Shown one piece after another: positions 43,966 through 54,254 of a stretch of DNA of 64,000 nt. Both the position numbers and the translations under genes were made by a program. This DNA comes from Ziziphus jujuba (lineage: Eukaryota > Streptophyta > Magnoliopsida > Rosales > Rhamnaceae): positions 3,107,501 through 3,171,500 of the forward strand of contig NC_083388.1 in assembly GCF_031755915.1 (NCBI RefSeq), written 5' to 3'. Below the pieces are notes generated by a model. The model was given only the letters and a program-made list of their open reading frames with translations, made no database searches and was not told where the DNA came from. How positions within the stretch are numbered: the first letter of the stretch is position 1; each line of letters starts with the position of its first letter.

Positions 43966-45665
43966 TTGTTGTTGTTGTTGTTGTTGTTGGAATATTATTA
44001 TAAAGATCAATAACAAGAGAGATGAGTACTATAATAATGATGAGGAAGATGATAGAATGAGTGAATTGACGGGAGATATTCTGGTGAAGATCGTTTCATT
44101 GTTGCCGGTGAAAGAGGCAGCGGCTACAAGTATCCTTTCCAAGCGGTGGCGCTTCATCTGGACCTTTACCAAAAATCTCAACTTCGATGCCGAACAAACA
44201 CTCACCGACTTGTTAAATTTACCAAACCCCCAAGATTATGATAGACTAATCATTCATGAGAGGCTAAAATACATCCACGGAGTAAATAGCGTAATTACTC
44301 AACTAAGCAAAAACAACATGTTCGGAGGCATCGATCGGTTTAGGATCAAGTTCGATCTGTGTGGTCGGTTTTCATCTGACATTGATAATTGGATTGAGTT
44401 CGCCATGAAAAACAGAGTTCAAATTCTTGAATTGGAGTTGTTTGAACTTAACTCTGGGCGATTTATGGTGGGTTCCAACTGCTATGGTCTTAGCAAAAAG
44501 CACTTTGATCCCGTTGCACTCAAGTCCCTCAAAGTGCTTCATTTAACAAGTGTTAACATCAGTGGAAAGGTTGTGGAGTGGTTGTTGTCAAATTGTCCTC
44601 TTCTTGAAAGTTTACAAGTTGTTGATTCATTGAAATTGACCAAGTTAAGGATTTTGGGAGCACCATTGAAGCATTTAGAGATTCGGGGGTGTATCAATAT
44701 TAAAAATGTTGAAATCTGTGATGCTCAAAACCTTGTTTCATTATATTATCTGTGCTTTGGTTACGATCAATTCCTCTTGAGGAATGTACCTAAGCTTATC
44801 AGTGTCGGTTTCAAGGGCGAACATCTTGGCGGTACCTTCACCTTACTTTCATCTTGTCTCTCTCAGCTGCAGATACTCCACCTAGATCTTATTCAACTTC
44901 AGGTTAGGATATGTAATTAAATATTTACAATTCTTCCTTTCTTTCTTTCTTTCTTTCTTCTTTAATTATTATTTCTTTACGATAATAATAATAGTAATAA
45001 TTTTTCTTTCAGAAACATTTGAGGAATCCCATATATCCTATGTTAAGAAATCTCAAGCAGCTGAAGTTGACAGTTTTTGCAAGTGAAAATCTCAATCTCT
45101 TGCTTTCTAGAATTACTTCTCTTCTAAACGTGTCCCCTTGCTTGCAAAGACTTGAGCTAATGGTGTGTATATTCTTACTTGATTAATTTTTACCGTATTT
45201 TGTATAGTTTTTGGATGCATGACAATAAACATAATTAAATCATCATCATCAAATAAGGTTGATTTACTTGATAAGTTATTCAAATCCTGATAAAAAAAAT
45301 TATTTATAATTTATTATTATTATTATTATTATATTTTATTTTTCTCAATGCAGATATCGTTAAAGGGTTATTACGATGAAATGTGCGAATTTCTAATAGA
45401 ACCAACAAATTGTCCCCTCAAGGAAGTGGAAATATTAGGCTATTCAGGTACTCCAAACCACGATCAGCTTATCACCTACTTTGCAGAGAATTTGGTTGCA
45501 CTGCAGAAAATTGTAGTCAATCCTTCTACATTTCAATACTACCACCTGGCTTTCAAACCAAACAAGGATATTGAAACCATAAAGAAGGAAGAGAAGGTCA
45601 GAGATCATGCTATGCAGCATATTAAAGGAAAGATTCCCACAACTATAGAATTTGTTTGCCTCTAA
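43779..45665 (+). CDS. F-box/FBD/LRR-repeat protein, copy B
   Basis: Close tandem paralogue of copy A with the same four-exon plan: 43779-43832, 44006-44902, 45013-45162, 45354-45665, total 1413 bp (470 aa plus stop). The F-box is at about residues 34-76 (MSELTGDILVKIVSLLPVKEAAATSILSKRWRFIW), with LRR-like segments (LKSLKVLHLTSVNISGKVVEW) and a C-terminal FBD (CPLKEVEILGYSGTP, ALQKIVVNPS). The 3' end of intron 1 is filled by a (TTG)n array only 15 bases before the acceptor I chose (TTATAAAG, 44005). The frame also stays open through the array and would give a poly-Cys stretch if that part of the intron were retained. No defects are seen in the exons. Confidence 0.88.
43930..43990. repeat. (TTG)n microsatellite next to a splice acceptor
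   Basis: About 19 TTG units, interrupted once by TTTT, sit in intron 1 of F-box copy B, just upstream of the exon 2 acceptor, where the polypyrimidine tract should lie. Confidence 0.95.
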
Positions 45666-47033
45666 TATATTTTTAATTTATTTAGACATTTTATTGGTGA
45701 TTAGAAATTAAGGGATAAAAAAAATTTGCTTATATATATTCGTAAGCATGTGTATATATATACACATTTGAATTGTGACGGCTAATTTCCAAATCTAGCT
45801 AAGCTTTTGGCCACAATGTATATGTAGCTAATTCATATCTCTAGCTAGCCGTTTGTGTCTATGCTTCTTTTCTTCTCTTTGAATGGCCACGAAGATTCAA
45901 AACTTAGATCTCTTTCAATTTTCTTGAACATGTCCATTTCTTTTTGTCCATAACGGCTGAAATTAATGGTGTTGCAAAAACTAAATTGCTTTAAATTGGT
46001 CACTAGCTTTATGGTGTTGCAAAAACATCACTGCATCAGCATTCAATTAACCACTAAAGGTAATTTACCTTTAAGCATGAAAAGAAAGATCCACCTGAAG
46101 ATCCACCTGGCTATAACTATTTTAAGCACTTCATGATCTCATGAATAGATCCACCTGGGCATGACTATTTAAAGCACTTCATGATTTCATGCATAAAATT
46201 CATGGGAAATTTTGCCCTTTTGGTTAGAAGCCAACAGCATCCTGCAAATCAAAAGAAAAAGGTCATAAAACACAAAATTTGAAATTTAGTATTAGCAATA
46301 AAAGATTAAGGGAATAGGAAGCCTAGATTTTTTATTTTTTTTTTTCCCCACCGAACCATTGGATATAATGAACACGCAAGATTAAAAATGCCAATTCTAT
46401 TTGGTTTGGAACTCTCCGCGCACAAGACCCAAGCTTAATGAACATGTCTTCTAATTCCTTTAATTTAAAATTTCAAAATCTTTACCATTTATAATTCTAA
46501 AAATAATATTTTTCATATAAACCATGTTTAAATTAAACTGAATTTAAAATTTTGAAATTTCTTGTAGACAAACTAAATTAAAACAATCAATATAAGAATT
46601 AAAAAAAAATGCTATAATTGTTTATTAAAATAAAAACTAAATTTATTAACATAAATAAAATGAAGAAAGTAAAATAAAAATTTAGTAGGTGAGAAATATT
46701 TTTATGACTAAATTATTAAAAAAATAGTTCACATAAAAATTGACTTTTCGGGATAAACGAAAAAAAAACCAAAAAAAAATCTAAACTATTCGTACGAAAC
46801 AAACTAAAAATTGGAAACTAACAGTGAATGACCAATTTGTGAATTTTAAGGTGCACCATATAACCAATACAACTGCTGTAAACGAGTTTTTCTTACAATA
46901 TTAGAATTGATATACCTATATATATATATATATATATATATACATTTATATACATAGAAATATAATAAAGAACCGCAATCTAAAGCTTTAGTCTAGTTTA
47001 GTTCGACCGGTTGGGGGAAACAATTTACAATTA
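45666..47033. other. Spacer between F-box copies B and C
   Basis: The spacer between copies A and B is repeated here in diverged form. Inside it, a segment of about 60 bp containing GATCCACCTGG..ATGACTATTT..AAGCACTTCATGAT occurs twice (about 46095-46140 and 46147-46195). An (AT)n array lies at about 46915-46945. No other gene is seen. Confidence 0.65.
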
Positions 47034-47725
47034 ATGGAGACGAATACGCTTCGGCGCTGTGGGTCTGTAGTACAGAAGAAGGTAAGTTAATTGAACGATA
47101 TCTTTCAATTTTCTATTTTTGATTTGTTGTTATTTTATTTTTAAAATTTTTCGTACTTGTCTTGTTGTTTTTGGATTTTTTTATATTTGAAGGAAAACCA
47201 ATAGCTGAGTACTACAATAATAATATTAATAATAATGAGGATGATGAAAGAATGAGTGAATTGCCAGAAGATATTCTGGTGAAGATATTTTTATTATTGC
47301 CACTGAAAGATGCAGTGGCTACAAGTAAACTTTCCAAGCGATGGCGCTTCTTCTGGACCTTTACCCAAAATCTCGACTTCAATGCCCAACAAACTTTCAA
47401 CAGCTTTGATTCAAAGAATTATTCAAAACTAACCAAGCATAGGATATGTAAATTAACTAATCTATGATTCTATTTTTCCTCTTACTCTTTATTTATTATT
47501 TTTTAAAATATAATAATTATAATTAATTTTGTTTTCAGTTAAGTCATGAAACTTTTCTTTATATATATATATATATATATAATGCTTTTTATTGTTCTGG
47601 GTGAGAATAAAGCAAAAATAAATAAATAAATAAATTTATGTACTAAAATTATAGATTATGGATTGAACAAGAGAAGCACGTTAGAAAAGACTCCGAGTAC
47701 TACTATAGAATTCATATTCCTCTAA
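47034..47725 (+). pseudogene. F-box/FBD/LRR copy C, deletion remnant
   Basis: Exon 1 is intact (47034-47081, METNTLRRCGSVVQKK). The start of exon 2 has lost one base relative to copy D, so the F-box (MSELPEDILVKIFLLLPLKDAVATSKLSKRWRFFW) is out of phase with exon 1. The frame runs to about 47450 (SKNYSKLTKHR) and then passes straight into sequence matching the intron after exon 2 of copy A. Nearly all the LRR part is therefore deleted. A short end-of-gene piece (ACTACTATAGAATTCATATT then TAA) survives at about 47690-47725, without the FBD core. Confidence 0.85.
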
Positions 47726-48591
47726 TATATTTTTAATTAAACATTAATTGCAATTCTGATTTTCAAAACTTATTAGAAATAAACTTGGTTACTTAAAAAA
47801 AAAATAAAAAAAAAAAGAGGCAAGCAAGAAATCCTCCTCTTGCTTCTCCCAAATTCAGCATTATTTGACAACTAAAATGTCAAAAATGAAAAGCGAAAAT
47901 CAACCCAAAGAAGATCTAGCAAGAGAGTTTCCATTGGAGAGAGATATTGTCACAAGGGTTTTTGGACTTAACACTAATGTAGAGGAGTACTTTGAAAGAA
48001 TTGCTTCTGAAATTGATCTATGAAGCTTTTAGAGTAGTTACGGGCTTGGAAACAATGTAGTAGTGAAGGGTACAACCAAATTCTTTATATTACTTTCTAT
48101 TTTTTGACTCTCAAATTTTTACATCCCTACTAACTCCTGACACTCTTTTTACCTCTATTTTGTACACCATGCAGCGATGTCTCTCAACAAATGCTACACG
48201 TTTTAAAAAATTGATTAATTAAACTTTAGTATCATGTAGTTTGGAAGAATTAAACTCTCAGTCCTCAATTTTAAATTTGTTATATTTTGATCCAATTGAA
48301 CTTTTTGGCTAACAGTGCTTAACATAAATCTTTTTAGCTCTTTTACTGCTTATTGCATGTGGAATCTTATAGCTAAGTTGAACTTGTGCTTTGATCCTCT
48401 TACTTAACAGAATTTTGGGGGGGAAAATAAAATGAATAAAATAATCCTAAAATATTTTATCTTTTGGACAACACGTAAAATATTTTATTTCTTATGTATT
48501 AGAGAGCCCCGCAATCTAGCTAAGCTCTAGTTTGGTTCCACAAAATCAGAGAGATATTAATTCATGCAGTTTGGCCGGAGGAAACAATACG
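47726..48591. other. Spacer between F-box copies C and D
   Basis: A 48-codon open frame from ATG at 47877 to TGA at 48023 (MSKMKSENQPKEDLAREFPL...) is charged and not low-complexity, but I do not recognise it. Otherwise the sequence is AT-rich and featureless. Confidence 0.35.
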
Positions 48592-50338
48592 ATGAAGGAG
48601 AATCAGATTCAAGGCTGTGGAATATCTGTAGTGCAGAGCAAGAACAAGGTAAAAACTGATCATCTAATTTCAATTTTTTTATTTTTTATTTTTTGTTTTA
48701 TTTTCCATACTTGTATCTTTGGTCCTTAAATCTGTTATTATTAGTTTTTTGGATTTTTATTTATATATAGAAAAACAAGAGAGATAAGTACAATCGGGAT
48801 AGAATCAATGAATTGTCAGAAGATATTCTAGCGAAGATAGTTTGTTTGTTGCCGCTGAAAGATGCAGTGGCTACAAGTATCCTTTCCAAGCGATGGCGTT
48901 ACATATGGACCTTTACAACAAATCTAGACTTCGATGCCAAACAAACTCTGAACCGCTTGATAGATTCAAAGAATTATGATAAACACAAGCATGAGACGCG
49001 AAATTACATCCACAGGGTAAACAGTGTAATTACTCAGCTTAGCAGCAAAACCAACAACAACAACAACAACATCATCATCGATCGGTTTAGGATCTATTTT
49101 GATATGTGCCGTAAGTTTTCATCTTTCATTGATAGTTGGATTGAGTTTGCAGTGGAAAACAGAGTTCAAATTCTCGAATTGGACTTGTTTGAATCTGGTG
49201 GCATTAGAATGAGCTCCGACTGCTATATTCTACTCAAAAAGCAATTTGATCATCATCCCGTTGCGCTTAGCATGTGTTGACATCAGTGGAAAGGTTGTGG
49301 AGTGGTTGCTGTCTAATTGTAATTTTCTTGAACGATTACAAGTCGCTGGTACAACCAAATTGATCAAGTTGAGGATTTTGGGAGGACCCCGTAATTTGAA
49401 GCATTTAGAGATTAGGCGGTGCTTCAATATGAAAAAGCTTGAAATCCATGATGCTAAAAACCTTGTTTCATTATAATCTCTTTCCAATTCTTATTATAAT
49501 TTCGTCTTGAGGAATGCTCCTGAACTTGTTCATCTACTCATCAATGTCAATTTTGGTTTTAAGGGCGAATATCTTCGTCGTACCTTCACCTTACTTTCAT
49601 CTTGTCTCCCTCAGCTGCAGATTCTCCAGCTAAATCTTAGCAATCAGGTTTGTATATATATATATATATATATAAATATTAACTATCTATGCTTTTTTTT
49701 TTTTTATTCATAATGATAATAATTTTTCTTTCAGATATATTTGAGGAATGTCGTATACCCTAAATTAACAAATCTCAAGCAGTTGAAATTGACAGTTAAT
49801 GCAAATGAAGATCTCAATCTCTTGATTTCTAGAATTATTCCTATTCTGAAAGTGTCTCCTTGCTTGCAGAGACTTGAGTTAAAGGTTTGTATATATTATT
49901 ACTTGATTAGTTTTTGCAGATTTCTTTTTTTTTTTTTATTTTACTTTATGCTTTTTGGATTACATTAATTATGAACATTATTATTATTATTATTATTATT
50001 ATATTTTCTTCTTGATGCAGATGCGGTTAGGTTTTTATTATGATAATGAAACGTGTGAATATATAATAGAACCAGCAAATTGGCCTCCTCTCAAGGAAGT
50101 GGAAATATTAGGCTATTCAGGTAGGAGTCAAAATGAAGATCAACTTATCATCTACTTTTTGATTGCACTGCAGAGAATCATTGTCCATCCTTCTGAATTT
50201 GATAACTACGACCCAGCTTTCATACGAATCAAGAATACAGAAACCATAAGTGAGCAAGAGAAGATCAGAGATCACGCTATGCAGCATCTTAAAGGAAAGA
50301 TTCCTACTGCTGTAGATTTTGAATTTGTTTTTGCCTAA
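48592..50338 (+). pseudogene. F-box/FBD/LRR copy D, frameshifted
   Basis: All four exons can be placed: 48592-48648, 48771-49647, 49735-49884, 50021-50338. The F-box (INELSEDILAKIVCLLPLKDAVATSILSKRWRYIW) and FBD (LKEVEILGYSG, LIALQRIIVHPS) are preserved. A deletion of roughly 20 bp near 49264, relative to copies A and B, removes the SLKVL segment and shifts the frame, and a TAA at 49474-49476 replaces a Tyr codon (VSLYY in copy B). A poly-Asn run (NNNNN) from CAA repeats lies near 49055-49075. It could still make a truncated F-box protein of about 180 aa. Confidence 0.85.
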
Positions 50339-50664
50339 CATATTCTTGATTTTTATGCAGAGATTGTATCGTTGGTTGGAAATTTTGTTTTATTTTATTT
50401 TAGTTTTATAAACATTGGTCTTTGGAGATTAATAATTCAATTATTTGTTTATGGGACAAAAAATATTGCTTTATCATTGTTTTATTTAGCATCAGCTGAC
50501 TTTCGGCCTCACTAAACTCCAATTCATCCATATATACCTCCACAATGTACCAATGCAAGAAAGCCTTCCACCTAGATATACTCATGAGCTGCTCAGTCAA
50601 AATATACCTGAACTTCTCCTGCATGGAGGTTGAGTTTTCTGACAAAGGCAGACAACATATAAAA
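50339..50664. other. F-box D 3' flank up to the solo LTR
   Basis: A minus-strand open frame at 50406-50645 begins with TTG, not ATG, and its protein resembles nothing I know. Its upstream side would be cut by the LTR insertion at 50665, so it may be a scrap of an older gene or chance. Confidence 0.3.
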
Positions 50665-53564
50665 TGTTAGGGCCCGTCGAGAATTCCTCCCTGGAATCCT
50701 AGACAAGCCCTGATCCCAGGGAAATACCACCGAACCTTCCAACGGAAAATCCAGCTGCACCTCCCCTAAGGGTAAGACTTACCAAAAATTACCTGCAGTG
50801 AAAACACACTTTTATATTCATCCCCTTATTCCTCCCACAATACTACAAATTGATTTCCAAAATTTTACAGCACTTCACAAGAATAAGAGTAATCCAGTGC
50901 ATAAATAAAACATAAGTGTCCAGAACAATATACAGAGCTTCATGAAATGCTATTCAATAGAAAATACAATAAAGATGAAAGAAATATTACAACTGAAACA
51001 AACGAGTACAAAGGTACTTCTCGAACTACGATAGCGGCGGAGAATTGGTTTGCTCTTGAAGAACGTCTACCACCCCTTGCACCTAAGGGAACGAAATTTA
51101 AAAACGTGAGATGCTAATCATCTCAGTGAGCGACCCTAGCTACAGAACACTTTTAATAATAATAATTACAAATAAGGGAATTTAATTAATACTGGCAATT
51201 AAATAGGTAAATAAATAATAACAGTTGAAAATAATAATTTCTCTCAAAACTCTCACTAATCACTCCATTGGAAATGTTCCTTTTTTAAAACATTTTCACA
51301 AAATCCGATATTTGTATTTCCCGAAAACCAAGGGAGCAAATAATTTAATAAACAATAAATAAATAAATAAATACCCCAAATGTAATTAAAATGTAAATAC
51401 ATATAATAAATAATTTTTGAACACTTTGGGGTTTGAAATTTTATCCGAAAATTTACACTTGACGCACCACGCCATATACCGGTGATGCCCTCCGATACCC
51501 AACGTCCCGAGCACCGACTGGCGGGGAGATTAAAGAGAGAAACTTGCAAACAGCACTTCGGCGTCCCGACAGTACCGCTACTGAAAACGTCATCCCGGCC
51601 AAGGAGGGGGGCGGCTGTGGCCAATATCAAACTTGCCTGCCCACGATCCAATGGCAACTCACGGGAGACATAATACTTGCGCACTAACCATATACATACA
51701 CCAGAACACCAATACTGTATGAATGCGTCTAAAATAATTATTAAATAAATTATAACCGTACCGTTCTTTCCAAAATTACCGTGGAAAATATACCAATTTT
51801 CACATTTACCATCCCACATATTTTCTTTTAGCAACCCGGTACGAAAACATCGGTAACGAATAAACAAATAATTTTTCTCGTAACACAAGGTTCAACAAAT
51901 AAAATACCAAGGGCATAATTATAAAAATTAAACCACCAGTTTAAATAAATATTTTCGCAAAATATTTAAACCAATTATGTTCAAAAATAATATTAAAACC
52001 ACATACAATTTATTACTGAAAATACCTTGCTCATGCATAATAAATAAATTAAATCACAATAAAATCATAATTAAATTGCACCACATGAGCATAATTCAAA
52101 TATCAATTAAACACCCATTAAATATAATTAATTGCCCCAAAATATTTTTAAAGGTGGGTCGCTCACCTTAAGTGCGTATATCAGCTAAGATCCTCCGCAG
52201 GATCAACTCCACTACTCGCACACGTACCTAAAACATCCACAGTACACCAACCAAATATATTAATATTTTAATCGGGTAACTCCCAAATGGATACCCGGGG
52301 AGCGAACACGAACGACAACTAAAAATTACGAGTAATATACCGAATCGAAGCTTGAGTGATGAGGATCACGGATTCGATCTTACTTCCCGGAGATCGGACC
52401 CGAGGTGGCCGGAATCTCATCGGAAAGCTTTCGGGATTCGACTCTTTAATTCTCCCAAACCATCGCGAATTGGAGGAAAAGGACGCCGGATTTGGATTCA
52501 GGAGGTCGGAATCAATGGACATGGACCGGCGGTGCAACTGGGTACTCGCCGGAATAGTGACTTCTGGCGAGTCGCCGGCGGCGGCGCGTGCGGTGGCCGT
52601 TGGCTGAGATTTTTTGGGGTTTTGTAGATCGAGAGGAGAGGATTCCAACAGGACTGCCAGTGAGGCAAACGGAGGCCGGACGGCGAAGAGATCGGGGTTT
52701 GAAGATTTTCGGCGCCTCGCTGGAAAATGCCTCGATCCCGGTGCATAGGTCCGGTGGCCGTGAAATTTGGTGGGCTAGCCGGAAATGAGGAGGTGGTGAG
52801 AGGTGGCTGGCGCTTGTGGCCTGAAAATGGCTGAAAAAGGGTCAACGGCGGTGGAGGGGAAAAATCACCGCCGAGCTTCGCCGGCTCGGTCTGGGCGCGT
52901 CCGACGACCGACGGTCGAGAAATTTCAGGGTTCGGTTGGAAATGGAAAGGCGCTCCCATCTGGCCGACGCATGTAGCAAGGATCGGCCGGAAAATTGGAC
53001 AATTTCCGACGGCCGATCATTTTTCTCTCTCTCTCTCCTCTCTCTCTTTCTCTCTCCTCCCCGGTGTTTTTGCCAAATAAAAGCCACCGTGGGGTGATAC
53101 TGTTCACCCACGTGGAACAATCAGGTGACGACACGTGGTATTACTGTGCACTTAAGCCAGATATAATAAAATATTACGGTATCCAACGAACTTCAAACAT
53201 CCATAACTTTTCAACCAGATGTCCAATTTAAGCGTACCGCTAGTCTATGAACTCGTATCGACAAGTACTTTACAATCATACAAAAGTCAAAACAAAATTA
53301 CACAACAATAAAAAGTCAACTCTCGGCATCTTTTGGACAGTTTGCACCTCGATTTGTTTTGCCCATAACTTTCAAACCGTAGCTCCGTTTTCAACGTGCT
53401 ACTAATCTACGAACTCGGAGCATCATGCACTTCGCCATGATACCATGGTCAACTAGAAATTTCAACTGGAACAAAAAATCAACTTTTGGCCCATTCGGTC
53501 AACGATTAACCTCGGTCAACGTGCACGAATTCCGATGTGGTTTGAGTCGGGATGTTACATAAAA
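50660..53564. mobile_element. Solo LTR (2895 bp) with TAAAA target duplications
   Basis: The LTR spans 50665-53559, begins TGTTAGGGCCCGTCGAG and ends GGGATGTTACA (TG...CA). It is flanked by the identical 5-mers TAAAA at 50660-50664 and 53560-53564. No gag or pol remnants lie inside, so it is a solo LTR left by recombination between two LTRs. Read on the minus strand it starts TGTAACATCCC, a common start of large plant LTRs, so the element probably ran on the minus strand. Its GC-rich part (about 51480-53120) produces long but meaningless open frames. The superfamily is likely gypsy from the LTR size, but this is not proven. Confidence 0.85.
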
Positions 53565-54254
53565 TCCCCTTTGGAGGAATATCAGAAACATAGATTTCAC
53601 TTTCTTTGTGGTCCACAAAACAAAGTAAGAAGCATTCTTGCTCTGCACATTGATCATCTACTCAACTAATGACTTTATAAGTTTGCACCGAGATAGACAT
53701 GTCTTTATCTTGGTTTGTTTTTTGAGTATGAAACTTTTAAAAGAGAAAAACAACAGTATGAGAAACCTCAAATACAGGAAAATGTGAGTTAGCACTACTA
53801 AAACTAAATTACATCATTCCAACTCCAGGAGGATCAAAGCAACATGAATATATATATATTCAAAGTAAATGGCCGTAAAGACAAGTAATATCCAAAGCAC
53901 ATTTTCTCTTTACTACCCTCATGATATTCAAAAGCAATTTATAAGTCATACCAAAGATTTCATATCCTGTACTGCCAAATGAATTCAATCAAAACTTAAC
54001 CATGTATGATAAGACTAGCATACAATTTCAATCAATACTCCAAATGTAAGTGGGGAATTTAGTTTACACTCAAACAGAAAGGCAAACAAAAAAGATGCCT
54101 TAATGTTGAAAAAAAAAAAAAAAAAAAGCAGAATAAGGAAAAGCTTGTGAGGCAAAGATCACAATTACACAAATGCCATACCCTACTATTACAAATATTA
54201 TAATACAAAAACTCAATAATTACATTAGTGATAAGTGAGGATTCTCCAGGTCCA
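53565..54254. other. SCAB1 3' flank
   Basis: The region between the solo LTR and the SCAB1 stop codon, probably including its 3' UTR. A tract of A lies at about 54109-54127. No other gene is seen. Confidence 0.5.

Noticed and set aside
43930..43990. Short regular repeats as a possible CRISPR-like array
   Set aside because: It is a trinucleotide microsatellite without spacers, in a plant intron.
43895..44005. Poly-Cys N-terminus for F-box copy B
   Set aside because: It is the (TTG)n array in intron 1; the homologous exon 1 at 43779 gives a start matching copies C and D.
51256..51888. A 210-codon minus-strand open frame
   Set aside because: It also lies wholly inside the solo LTR; the protein has no recognisable motif.
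52319..53134. Overlapping open frames of 80-150 codons on both strands
   Set aside because: They lie inside the solo LTR, which is GC-rich here; none shows a domain or a consistent reading frame.
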